DNA from: Sinohyriopsis cumingii
Lineage: Eukaryota; Mollusca; Bivalvia; Unionida; Unionidae
NCBI GenBank assembly: GCA_028554795.2
Contig: CM068838.1
Location: 130,049,428-130,113,427, forward strand
Direction of reading: 5' to 3'
DNA: 64,000 nt
How positions within the stretch are numbered: the first letter of the stretch is position 1; each line of letters opens with the position of its first letter. Under the pieces are notes generated by a model. That model was not told the DNA's origin. It was given only the letters and a program-made list of their open reading frames with translations, and did no database searches. A program made the position numbers and the translations under genes. Positions 31,772 through 43,928 of the stretch are shown here, in pieces.

Positions 31772-34700
31772 ACGATAAACACTATCATACAATGGAATTG
31801 TCGAGGACTTAAAGCAAATTACAATGATCTTCTCCTGCTTTTAAACGAACATGATCCTGCGGTACTATGCCTTCAAGAAACATACTTGAAAGATACGGAC
31901 AACATCACATTTAAAAACTACTCCCTGTTTAACACCTGCTCTCCAAATGTTGATAGGGCATCAGGAGGAGTTTCTGTTATTGTGAACAACAGAGCTCTTC
32001 ATAGTTTCATTCCTTTAAACACCAATTTACAAGCCATTGCTGTAAGCGTCACTCTACATCGAGTGATTACATTTTGCTCTATTTATTTACCACCAAACAC
32101 TAACCTAGTACCAAACGAACTCGATAATCTTGTTCAACAGCTCCCCGCACCCTTTGTTTTACTCGGGGATTTTAATGCCCATAACATTTTATGGGGATCG
32201 AATCATGTAAGTGACAGAGGTCACAAAGTTGAAGACTTTATTTCTAGACACGATCTGTGTCTATATAATACCAAAACACCTACATATTTACACCCAGGCA
32301 CGGGTACATACACATGCATCGATTTGACAATTTGTTCTCCTTCGCTGCTTTTGGACTATGAATGGAAGGTCGCTGATGACCTTCACAGCAGTGATAACTT
32401 CCCAATCTCCCTTGTAAATCATAACTCTACAATTGATGACGTAATTCCACAATGGAATATAAAGAAGGCCGACTGGGCCAAATTCGAAACACTCTGTAAA
32501 ACCAGGCTGAATGAGGATACAGTTTTCAATGTTAACGACCCCATTCAGCATTTTACATCTATTTTAACTGACATTGCAGAAGAATATATCCCCAAGTCCT
32601 CAGCAAACTGTAAAAGAACCCTAAAACCTTGACTCACTAAGGAATGTAAGGAAGCCATACGGCAACGCCGAGAAGCCTTGAAAAAATTTAACAATCATCC
32701 GACGCCCGAGAATTTAAGTAAATATCGTATTCTCCGGGCCAAAGCTCGCCGCACAATCAAAGAAAGTAAACGAGCATCATGGATGAAATATGTTTCCTCT
32801 TTAAACTCTCGTTCCTCAATTAAGAAAGTTTGGGACACGATCCGAAAAATAAACGGAAAGAGAAAACACAATTCTTTCCGACATCTAAAAGTGAACAATA
32901 ACATTCTTAGCTCAAAACGTGACATAGCAAATGTTCTTGCTGATACATTCTCTAAAAATTCGTCATCATCTAATTATTCCGAAGCCTTCCAAAAATTGAA
33001 AACTCAAAAAGAAAAGTCACGTTTAAAATTCACATCCAACAACTTGGAAAGCTACAACCAGCTGTTTTCACTATCAGAACTTATGGAGGCTTTAGACAAG
33101 GCCCATGATACTTCCGCTGGGCCTGACAAAATACATTACCAGTTTTTAAAACATCTTCCAGAATCATCTTTAACATCTCTTTTAAAACTCTTCAATGATT
33201 TATGGATTACTGGTAACCTACCTAAAATCTGGAAAGAAGCAACAGTAATACCAGTTCCCAAACCCGGTAAAGATAGCGAAGATCCTACCAACTATCGACC
33301 TATTGCACTTACAAGCTGCATGTGCAAAACAATGGAACGAATGATCAATTCTCGGCTTGTATGGTACCTGGAAACTAACAATTTAATATCTCCTTTCCAA
33401 AGTGGCTTTCGTTATGGACGGAGCACCAACGATCATCTGGTTAGACTAGAAACATTCATTCGCGATGCATTTATTAAGAAAGAACATTTAGTAGCGGTTT
33501 TCTTTGATTTAGAAAAGGCCTATGACACAACATGGAAGTACGGGATACTAAATGACCTGAACGATCTAGGTCTAAAAGGCCGTCTGCCCTCTTTCATATC
33601 CAACTTCCTCTCCGACAGAGAATTCAAGGTACGTGTGGGCTCTACTCTCTCAGATTTGCACGAGCAAGAGATGGGTGTGCCCCAGGGCAGTATTTTATCT
33701 GTGACACTTTTCAATATCAAAATTAATAACATCACCAAGTGTTTGACTACTGGTGTGGATTGCTCACTATATGTTGATGATTTTCTCATATGTTATCGGT
33801 CAAAGCACATGCATACAATTGAAAGACAACTACAGCAAAATATCAACAAGATTCAAAATTGGGCTAGTACGAACGGTTTCAAATTCTCGAAATCAAAAAC
33901 GGTATGTATGCATTTCTGTCAATTACGACGACACCACGATGAACCTAAACTCACGCTGGACGGAACACCTATTCCAGTTGTTGAGGAAACAAAATTTTTG
34001 GGTATTATCTTTGACAGAAAACTGACCTTTATTCCACACCTAAAGAACTTGAAAGCCAAATGCTTAAAAGCACTTGACCTACTTAAAGTAGTAGCGCACA
34101 CTGACTGGGGTGCTGATAGAAAAGTCATCCTGAATTTATATAGAACGTTTATTCGCTCCAAACTAGACTATGGTTGCGTTGTGTATGGTTCTGCCAGAAA
34201 ATCGTATCTTAAAATGCTTGATCCAATTCATCATCAGGGAATAAGACTGGCTCTGGGAGCATTTAAAACATCCCCGTCTGAAAGCCTTCTAGCTGAGGCG
34301 AATGAACCACCGTTATCGCATCGTAGAGAAATGCTTTCCGCACAGTATGCTCTCAAATTAAAATCAAACCCTCTGAATCCTGCTTTTTCGGCTGTTTTTC
34401 AACCCAAATACAAAACTTTATACAAAAATAAACCAAACGCCATACCTTCCTTTGGCATTAGAATATCATCCAGCCTTGAGACTACAAATATAGATCTTTC
34501 AAAAATTCAGAAAACATCCATCTCCGAAACACCACCCTGGCTAATTAAACAACCAAAAGTACGTTTTACGCTACACGATGGAAAAAAATCCGAAACAAAC
34601 CCTTCTATCTTCCACAACTCTTACCATGAACTCCTCACCGAATTTAAAAACTACACCAGAATTTACACTGATGGCTCAAAGGATGAGGAAAAGGCTGCTG

Positions 34701-35452
34701 CAGCCTTTGTTTGTGGAAATCACACAACGCAAGTTCGCTTACCAAATGGAGCATCAACTTTTACAGCCGAAATCAGAGCAATAGACCTTGCTCTGCAACA
34801 TATAGAAAAGAACTGTATTTTAAACAGTATCATCTTCTCCGACTCGCTATCAGTACTCCAGTCACTACACAATAGAAAACTGGAGAACCCATTATTGAAA
34901 AACATACTCGTAAAAAATACCGAGCTGAGTGTCTCCCACAATATAATATACTTTTGGTTACCTAGCCACATTGGTATTAAAGGTAACGAAAAAGCAGATC
35001 GCGCTGCTAAAATGGCCCTTTCTCAAGAACCATCTGATTTTAAAATACCATATACTGATTTTAAACCTTGTATCAGAAAGTTCTTACGTCAGAAGTGGCA
35101 GGCATCATGGAATGATGCTGTAAATAACAAACTTCATGCAATCAAACCAACTCTAGGAGAATGGACTCCTTCCTACAGAAGCATTCGTAGGGAGGAGGTA
35201 GTCATTGCAAGAATCCGAATTGGTCATACTTATATCACCCACACCCACATACTAAAAGGTGAAGACCCACCAGAGTGCGTTTCTTGCAATGAACCATTCA
35301 CTGTCAAGCACTTTATGATAGAGTGCTTTGACCTACAACCTACGCGCGATCGTTATTACGTTGTGCATGACATGAAAGAACTTTTTGATAATATAAACAT
35401 CACTCGTATTATCGAGTTCTTGAAAGCCGTAAATATTTACTCTAAACTCTGA
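31772..35452 (+). pseudogene. ORF2, inactivated (copy F)
   Basis: This copy has the same three lesions as E: ACG in place of the start (31772-31774), Asn for the catalytic His of the SDH motif (32396-32398), and TGA for Trp287 (32630-32632). Additional private changes are a Lys to Ile codon right after the lost start and Cys to Ser in the SPCESLL segment. A Thr to Ser change in SYRTIRREE is shared with G only. Reverse-transcriptase and RNase H motifs downstream of the stop are unchanged. No full-length protein can be made from this frame by ordinary initiation. Confidence 0.92.
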
Positions 35453-35729
35453 CTTTTATGCTATCACCTTGTGCAGTTTTATGCAATATACATTCCGTCC
35501 CATTTTAATAGCTATTCATCTTTTTTACATCTCCCGTTGATCGGGAAGCTTTATTTTGCACCGTTACCATCTTACCGTTTTTAATTTCAACCATTTGTTC
35601 TTTTATATCGCTGATCGATATAGAACCTTTTATAAGTTTTTAAAGATTATACAAGTAACACTTTGTTTGGCGCTAAATAGCCTAAAAGTGCTCATGCGCC
35701 GTTAAAAAACAAACAATCAATCAATCAAT

Positions 35730-38187
35730 TTAAAATAATTTTCATTTTCTTTCATCTAAAATTTATTAGAAAAATTGTATAGGTTAGGGATGCTATTGAA
35801 ATGCCATCTGAAATGATTTATGTCTATATTATTTTCAAATTTCCACATTGTCCTGATGTTAATTTTTACAAGCAAGGAGTAAAGTCTGCTAGTTGAACTC
35901 TTTGAAACTTGTCTACCTGATTTCTAATTAATTACCGGATGTAGACTTTAGCAGGCAATATTGTCGTACACATACGGCTCCGATTCGGAAGTAATCTACA
36001 AATGTGCCATTAAATGCCATCGGAAATTGATCTACAGTACGAAACTGGAGTGATCGATTTTGTGGTACATGCACGTATCGAATATTATGGACATAAATAA
36101 TCCAATTACAGAATTTTCATGCAATCTAACGAACTTCACGGTCATGGTAGGCCACTCACTGCATATCAACTCTACTTAAATGATCATAGGTTTTTGACGT
36201 TTCGTGTTTCATACTTCAGAAATGAAGTGCGAGAAATATTTAATCTGGTCATTCTAGCGTAGGATAAACCCATATTTCGGTACCAATGATGCATTACAAG
36301 CATTCACCATTCAACATGCAAACCTTTTCTGTAGGATAGCCCCGGTGTAACTTATAATAAAAGCGCTGGATATTACCCAAGATGTACCAGATTTGGACTA
36401 AATTTCTTTCTTACATATGTAGCATATATATGCAATTATTATTCAAATGAATATATATCATGTCATATACCTGAAACATCAGTTTGATCCAGACAAAACA
36501 TGATTGCATGGTTTTCACTCCAAGGTGTTAAAGTCTCTCTTTGGACCCTTAGTACTATTATGTGGATTAGTACAGGTGATTCATTGCTTTCGATTACATG
36601 GAACCATTGTAAATGTTTCAGGACCTGTCACTACAACTGGAGCAATGTGTAATTTGCTTTAGAAAAATTACTTAGTCATTTGTGCAATCATTTCCTTGAA
36701 TGAAAAAGTTTAATTTGTTCAGTCGTGCTGACAGATATAGCGATAGTTAGGCAGACGTTTAGGATCCTGATCTGGACACCAGTGACGAATTTAAAGCGTG
36801 AAAGTTTGGAACTGAATAATCTCAGCAGTTAAAATATTTCTGATGAGTGGAAAGAAAGACTTGTATTATTTTGTAACACTAGTTGGCACTTAACGTGAGT
36901 ATGCGAATGTTCATGCAAGTATTATCTCGGCAGTTTGGCATTTCTTGAAATGCCAGTGGTTCTGAAACTTTTTCAATCTCCCGCAAAGTATACACAAGTG
37001 GCATACTGTCTCGAGAAACATTTATTGACACTAGATAATATCTTTTAAACTATTTGAGGCCGCCCAACTTCCATAGCAAAACCCTAGCTGTAAATTTGAG
37101 TCAAATATTGTAACATGCTTCATTGTTCAGAAAAAGTAAAATAAACAAGTTGAAAACATTTATTTTTACAACTGATCCATTGAGTTATTTGCAGAACCTT
37201 TTTCTATCTAGATCAGACATAACAAGAAAACTTCATTGTTGATCAGTATCGCAAGGACACCCTTGTGTTTGAAACATATTTTTAGTATGGCATAATATGG
37301 CTTTCCATTTGGACTGCAATGATGAGATAAATTGTACCATGCAAAAAACCTCACTGAAGCAAATGCAACTAAACTACGCATTACGTACGTCTCCGTTGCT
37401 CCTAATGAAAGAAGTACAAGTGTTATATATGTACAATTCTGTCATTGTTTACAATTATCACTGCACTAATCTAGTTAAAGAACTGTTATTGCATCATATT
37501 GTGAGCCCTAAGAAAATCATAAATACGTATTCTCCATATTTATGTGAGATTTATTTGCATGTGAGAAGTGCTACCTGCATGGAATAGAAAAAATAAATAA
37601 ACATACAAAATAAAAAATATTCGCTGTGTTCAGCCTTTCGACCTTTACGTAGGCAGAGAAAGCAGGCCTAAAATGGGTAGATTTAATACCATATAAATTT
37701 TTGTGTAATGTTATGATTGGATTCAAATCAAAGCAATTTACATTTTCTGCATGAGTGAGTTTGTAAGTCTTGTTGTGTAGTATACAGTCTCTCTTAATGG
37801 CAAAATTTGTAAATTGGTTTCTTTTCATTAATATTTTGCTAAATGTTTGAACAGTTGAAAGATGTTTTTCAGCGATGTTGCAACAGGTACATGTATAGTC
37901 ATACAAGTGGAGCATCACATGTAAGAAAGAGAGATGAACAGTAATTCGTATGGATCTATAAAGCAAAAACTTATTTCAAATGAGCTATCGACAGAGTTAT
38001 AATTACATCATGAATAAGCGACTCTCATATCTGATTTTATTTTTATATAAGTAAAATCACTACAGTTCTAAAAACCAAACATAATCATAGTTAAGCTGAA
38101 AACGAATACCAATTTTAAAAATATGTTACATTTTATTGATCCTTTTTGGGAAGAATATATTAATCACAAATTGTTCTTACTGGCGTT
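35730..38187. repeat. S1 spacer, copy 3
   Basis: This is the same 2,458-bp spacer, without a gene. It has T at 36070, as in copy 1, while the right end reads ccaattttaaaa, as in copy 4. Confidence 0.88.
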
Positions 38188-38740
38188 CCCCCTGCGGGTC
38201 CGGGGTTGTAGAATTGGCCCGACGTGCCTCGCTACGTGTCGTAAAAGGCGACTAAGTAGAGGCAACCTGTTTGCCGTTGGTTGCGTCCCGTGTCGGGGGA
38301 GGAAAGGATCCTGGTAGTTGAGCAGTGGCTTTCCCTGCAATACACTACTTTGGCCTCTACTTCTCTTAGACGGGTGGTCGGGATGGGCCCGGTTCCGACA
38401 AATCGGCTGGTCACGCGCAGCCCTAGGAGGTCTTTATTAACTTTCTCACCTTCTTTCTCTCTCTCCTTGTATCTCTCTTGATACCACCGTTGCCCCTATA
38501 TTCTTTTCCTTTATATTTCCCTTTTCCAAGTCTTAGAAGGCTTCCTAGAAGGCGGTGGCTTAACGGGTCAATCGGGGGGTAATTTTACCGACCTTAGAAA
38601 CTGGCGACTTCAAGGTCAATCAAAGGTAATTTTATCAACTGAGTATGGCATTTGTGTATCCCTGGCACTTGAAAAGTGTCCCCTTGTTGGGCTCCTTGGT
38701 GGGTGGGGAGCACGGGTGCTGAATGTTTAATCTAGCCATC

Positions 38741-39943
38741 ATGGATAATTCCAAAAAAAATCAAAATAAAAGATCGAAACCCTTATCAGATTCTGACGAT
38801 GCACCATGTAGTGTGGAGTCATTTCCACGCTTCATGGTCATACAGTCAAAAGATGCCACGAAACCACTTGCCGCACTATCTCCATTTGTCATCGAAAAGA
38901 CTATCACAGGATCGATTGGCACACCCAAAAGTGTTAAAAAGTTGAAATCGGGTTGTCTTCTTATTGAGTGTGAGCGACGAGGTCAATCAGACAATATCAG
39001 GAAAATGAAAACGTTCTTTGATATCCCAGTAACCTCATTCGCTCACACCACACTGAATACGTCCAAAGGCGTGATTCGCTGCCGTGACTTGGCTGGAGTC
39101 ACCGACGCTGACATCATCGAAGGAATGAAAGGTGAAGGTGTCACTGCAGTCCGACGAATACGTATTAAACGTAATAACAATCTGCAGGACACCAACACCA
39201 TTGTACTCACCTTCAACAGGCCAACTGTACCCAAAGTGGTAAAAGTTGGCTTTTTGCAAGTAAAGGTAGAGATTTACATTCCCAACCCCCTTCGGTGTTA
39301 TAAATGTCAAAAATACGGCCATCACGAAGACCGCTGCTCCAAGAGCCAAATATGTGGCCGATGCGGAGACAATGCTCATCAGGAATCTGATTGTAGAGCA
39401 ACTCCGCATTGTGTCAACTGCGGAAAAGAGCACCACGCAAATTCCAAGGATTGCGATACCTGGAAACAGGAGAAGGAAATTCAGAGGGTAAAATACACAA
39501 ATAATATTCCCTATCCAGAAGCCAGAAAAATTGTACAGGCAAAAACAGCCCATCCTGGCCCATCCTTCTCCACTGTAGTGAAGAGCAATCCTAAAACAAC
39601 GAAGGACGCTCAAACACAAACAGAAGCACCCGATTCAACCCCAAATTCAAACACCCCCCATTACCAAGCACAGAAAAACACGGCATCTACTCAGACTACA
39701 TTTAATAATACCCAACAACCTAAATCACCAAAGAGTAAAAAATCTCACGGAAACAGGCAACAAAAGGGGTCAGATGACCCCATCAAACTTTATAACAGGT
39801 TTGGAGACATCGAGAGCATGGATGCAGAAGAATCTGCTCTTTGCGCTCAAGGGAACTCCAGACCTAACAAACAAAAAATTCACCCCCGTACTTCCTCCAG
39901 AGAAATAACCAAACAAATTCCCTCTGCGAAAGGTCTAACATAG
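38741..39943 (+). CDS. ORF1 with frameshifted C-terminus (copy G)
   Basis: This 400-aa gag-like protein is identical in sequence to ORF1 of E and F. The same extra A near 39,868 replaces the normal C-terminal dozen residues. The start is assigned to MDNSKK at 38741. The three CCHC knuckles (CX2CX4HX4C, CX2CX4HX4C, CX2CX4HX5C) are intact. H, the next unit, lacks the extra A, so the indel arose in, or spread through, the E-F-G part of the array. Confidence 0.87.
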   Translation: MDNSKKNQNKRSKPLSDSDDAPCSVESFPRFMVIQSKDATKPLAALSPFVIEKTITGSIGTPKSVKKLKSGCLLIECERRGQSDNIRKMKTFFDIPVTSFAHTTLNTSKGVIRCRDLAGVTDADIIEGMKGEGVTAVRRIRIKRNNNLQDTNTIVLTFNRPTVPKVVKVGFLQVKVEIYIPNPLRCYKCQKYGHHEDRCSKSQICGRCGDNAHQESDCRATPHCVNCGKEHHANSKDCDTWKQEKEIQRVKYTNNIPYPEARKIVQAKTAHPGPSFSTVVKSNPKTTKDAQTQTEAPDSTPNSNTPHYQAQKNTASTQTTFNNTQQPKSPKSKKSHGNRQQKGSDDPIKLYNRFGDIESMDAEESALCAQGNSRPNKQKIHPRTSSREITKQIPSAKGLT

Positions 39944-39970
39944 CTCCACAATCTTTAATTTAAATTTATA

Positions 39971-42900
39971 ACGAAAAACACTATCATACAATGGAATTGT
40001 CGAGGACTTAAAGCAAATTACAATGATCTTCTCCTGCTTTTAAACGAACATGATCCTGCGGTACTATGCCTTCAAGAAACATACTTGAAAGATACGGACA
40101 ACATCACATTTAAAAACTACTCCCTGTTTAACACCTGCTCTCCAAATGTTGATAGGGCATCAGGAGGAGTTTCTGTTATTGTGAACAACAGAGCTCTTCA
40201 TAGTTTCATTCCTTTAAACACCAATTTACAAGCCATTGCTGTAAGCGTCACTCTACATCGAGTGATTACATTTTGCTCTATTTATTTACCACCAAACACT
40301 AACCTAGTACCAAACGAACTCGATAATCTTGTTCAACAGCTCCCCGCACCCTTTGTTTTACTCGGGGATTTTAATGCCCATAACATTTTATGGGGATCGA
40401 ATCATGTAAGTGACAGAGGTCACAAAGTTGAAGACTTTATTTCTAGACACGATCTGTGTCTATATAATACCAAAACACCTACATATTTACACCCAGGCAC
40501 GGGTACATACACATGCATCGATTTGACAATTTGTTCTCCTTCGCTGCTTTTGGACTATGAATGGAAGGTCGCTGATGACCTTCACAGCAGTGATAACTTC
40601 CCAATCTCCCTTGTAAATCATAACTCTACAATTGATGACGTAATTCCACAATGGAATATAAAGAAGGTCGACTGGGCCAAATTCGAAACACTCTGTAAAA
40701 CCAGGCTGAATGAGGATACAGTTTTCAATGTTAACGACCCCATTCAGCATTTTACATCTATTTTAACTGACATTGCAGAAGAATCTATCCCCAAGTCCTC
40801 AGCAAACTGTAAAAGAACCCTAAAACCTTGACTCACTAAGGAATGTAAGGAAGCCATACGGCAACGCCGAGAAGCCTTGAAAAAATTTAACAATCATCCG
40901 ACGCCCGAGAATTTAAGTAAATATCGTATTCTCCGGGCCAAAGCTCGCCGCACAATCAAAGAAAGTAAACGAGCATCATGGATGAAATATGTTTCCTCTT
41001 TAAACTCTCGTTCCTCAATTAAGAAAGTTTGGGACACGATCCGAAAAATAAACGGAAAGAGAAAACACAATTCTTTCCGACATCTAAAAGTGAACAATAA
41101 CATTCTTAGCTCAAAACGTGACATAGCAAATGTTCTTGCTGATACATTCTCTAAAAATTCGTCATCATCTAATTATTCCGAAGCCTTCCAAAAATTGAAA
41201 ACTCAAAAAGAAAAGTCACGTTTAAAATTCACATCCAACAACTCGGAAAGCTACAACCAGCTGTTTTCACTATCAGAACTTATGGAGGCTTTAGACAAGG
41301 CCCATGATACTTCCGCTGGGCCTGACAAAATACATTACCAGTTTTTAAAACATCTTCCAGAATCATCTTTAACATCTCTTTTAAAACTCTTCAATGATTT
41401 ATGGATTACTGGTAACCTACCTAAAATCTGGAAAGAAGCAACAGTAATACCAGTTCCCAAACCCGGTAAAGATAGTGAAGATCCTACCAACTATCGACCT
41501 ATTGCACTCACAAGCTGCATGTGCAAAACAATGGAACGAATGATCAATTCTCGGCTTGTATGGTACCTGGAAACTAACAATTTAATATCTCCTTTCCAAA
41601 GTGGCTTTCGTTATGGACGGAGCACCAACGATCATCTGGTTAGACTAGAAACATTCATTCGCGATGCATTTATCAAGAAAGAACATTTAGTAGCGGTTTT
41701 CTTTGATTTAGAAAAGGCCTATGACACAACATGGAAGTACGGGATACTAAAAGACCTGCACGATCTAGGTCTAAAAGGCCGTCTGCCCTCTTTCATATCC
41801 AACTTCCTCTCCGACAGAGAATTCAAGGTACGAGTGGGCTGTACTCTCTCAGATTTGCACGAGCAAGAGATGGGTGTGCCCCAGGGCAGTATTTTATCTG
41901 TGACACTTTTCAATATCAAAATTAATAACATCACCAAGTGTTTGACTCCTGGTGTGGATTGCTCACTATATGTTGATGATTTTCTCATATGTTATCGGTC
42001 AAAGCACATGCATACAATTGAAAGACAACTACAGCAAAATATCAACAAGATTCAAAATTGGTCTAGTACGAACGGTTTCAAATTCTCGAAATCAAAAACG
42101 GTATGTATGCATTTCTGTCAATTACGACGACACCACGATGAACCTAAACTCACGCTGGACGGAACACCTATTCCAGTTGTTGAGGAAACAAAATTTTTGG
42201 GTATTATCTTTGACAGAAAACTGACCTTTATTCCACACCTAAAAAACTTGAAAGCCAAATGCTTAAAAGCACTTGACCTACTTAAAGTAGTAGCACACAC
42301 TGACTGGGGTGCTGATAGAAAAGTCATCCTGAATTTATATAGAACGTTTATTCGCTCCAAACTAGACTATGGTTGCGTTGTGTATGGTTCTGCCAGAAAA
42401 TCGTATCTTAAAATGCTTGATCCAATTCATCATCAGGGAATAAGACTGGCTCTGGGAGCATTTAAAACATCCCCGTGTGAAAGCCTTCTAGCTGAGGCGA
42501 ATGAACCACCGTTATCGCATCGTAGAGAAATGCTTTCCGCACAGTATGCTCTCAAATTAAAATCAAACCCTCTGAATCCTGCTTTTTCGGCTGTTTTTCA
42601 ACCCAAATACAAAACTTTATACAAAAATAAACCAAACGCCATACCTTCCTTTGGCATTAGAATATCATCCAGCCTTGAGACTACAAATATAGATCTTTCA
42701 AAAATTCAGAAAACATCCATCTCCGAAACACCACCCTGGCTAATTAAACAACCAAAAGTACGTTTTACGCTACACGATGGAAAAAAATCCGAAACAAACC
42801 CTTCTATCTTCCACAACTCTTACCATGAACTCCTCACCGAATTTAAAAACTACACCAGAATTTACACTGATGGCTCAAAGGATGAGGAAAAGGCTGCTGC

Positions 42901-43651
42901 AGCCTTTGTTTGTGGAAATCACACAACGCAAGTTCGCTTACCAAATGGAGCATCAACTTTTACAGCCGAAATCAGAGCAATAGACCTTGCTCTGCAACAT
43001 ATAGAAAAGAACTGTATTTTAAACAGTATCATCTTCTCCGACTCGCTATCAGTACTCCAGTCACTACACAATAGAAAACTGGAGAACCCATTATTGAAAA
43101 ACATACTCGTAAAAAATACCGAGCTGAGTGTCTCCCACAATATAATATACTTTTGGTTACCTAGCCACATTGGTATTAAAGGTAACGAAAAAGCAGATCG
43201 CGCTGCTAAAATGGCCCTTTCTCAAGAACCATCTGATTTTAAAATACCATATACTGATTTTAAACCTTGTATCAGAAAGTTCTTACGTCAGAAGTGGCAG
43301 GCATCATGGAATGATGCTGTAAATAACAAACTTCATGCAATCAAACCAACTCTAGGAGAATGGACTCCTTCCTACAGAAGCATTCGTAGGGAGGAGGTAG
43401 TCATTGCAAGAATCCGAATTGGTCATACTTATATCACCCACACCCACATACTAAAAGGTGAAGACCCACCAGAGTGCGTTTCTTGCAATGAACCATTCAC
43501 TGTCAAGCACTTTATGATAGAGTGCTTTGACCTACAACCTACGCGCGATCGTTATTACGTTGTGCATGACATGAAAGAACTTTTTGATAATATAAACATC
43601 ACTCGTATTATCGAGTTCTTGAAAGCCGTAAATATTTACTCTAAACTCTGA
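39971..43651 (+). pseudogene. ORF2, inactivated and mosaic (copy G)
   Basis: The lesions are the same as in E: ACG at 39971-39973, SDH to SDN at 40595-40597, and TGA for Trp287 at 40829-40831. Upstream of the stop it shares KKVDWAKF and EESIPKSS with H, against KKADWAKF and EEYIPKSS in E and F. In the reverse transcriptase it switches to C/I-type variants between positions 41,428 and 41,476, and back to E/F/H type between about 42,294 and 42,620. SYRSIRREE is shared with F. The copy is therefore a patchwork assembled within the array. Confidence 0.91.
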
Positions 43652-43928
43652 CTTTTATGCTATCACCTTGTGCAGTTTTATGCAATATACATTCCGTCCC
43701 ATTTTAATAGCTATTCATCTTTTTTACATCTCCCGTTGATCGGGAAGCTTTATTTTGCACCGTTACCATCTTACCGTTTTTAATTTCAACCATTTGTTCT
43801 TTTATATCGCTGATCGATATAGAACCTTTTATAAGTTTTTAAAGATTATACAAGTAACACTTTGTTTGGCGCTAAATAGCCTAAAAGTGCTCATGCGCCG
43901 TTAAAAAACAAACAATCAATCAATCAAT

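Larger units (their letters stand above)
29989..35729 (+). mobile_element. LINE copy F (chimeric, ORF2 dead)
   Basis: This copy is collinear with E at +8,199 bp: 5'UTR 29989-30541, ORF1 30542-31744, broken ORF2 31772-35452, D-type 3'UTR and CAAT tail. It differs from E by a few substitutions, for example ttgggctcc instead of ttggactcc in the 5'UTR. Confidence 0.92.
38188..43928 (+). mobile_element. LINE copy G (chimeric, ORF2 dead, internal I/C-type patch)
   Basis: 5'UTR 38188-38740, ORF1 38741-39943, broken ORF2 39971-43651, D-type 3'UTR and tail. Most of it follows E, F and H, but roughly 41,476-42,294 carries the variants of C and I/J (agtgaag, atcaagaaag, aaagacctgcac, GCTLS, TPGVDC, NWSSTNGF, gtagcacac). 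This looks like a gene-conversion or double-crossover tract of 0.8-1.1 kb inside the reverse transcriptase. Confidence 0.91.
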
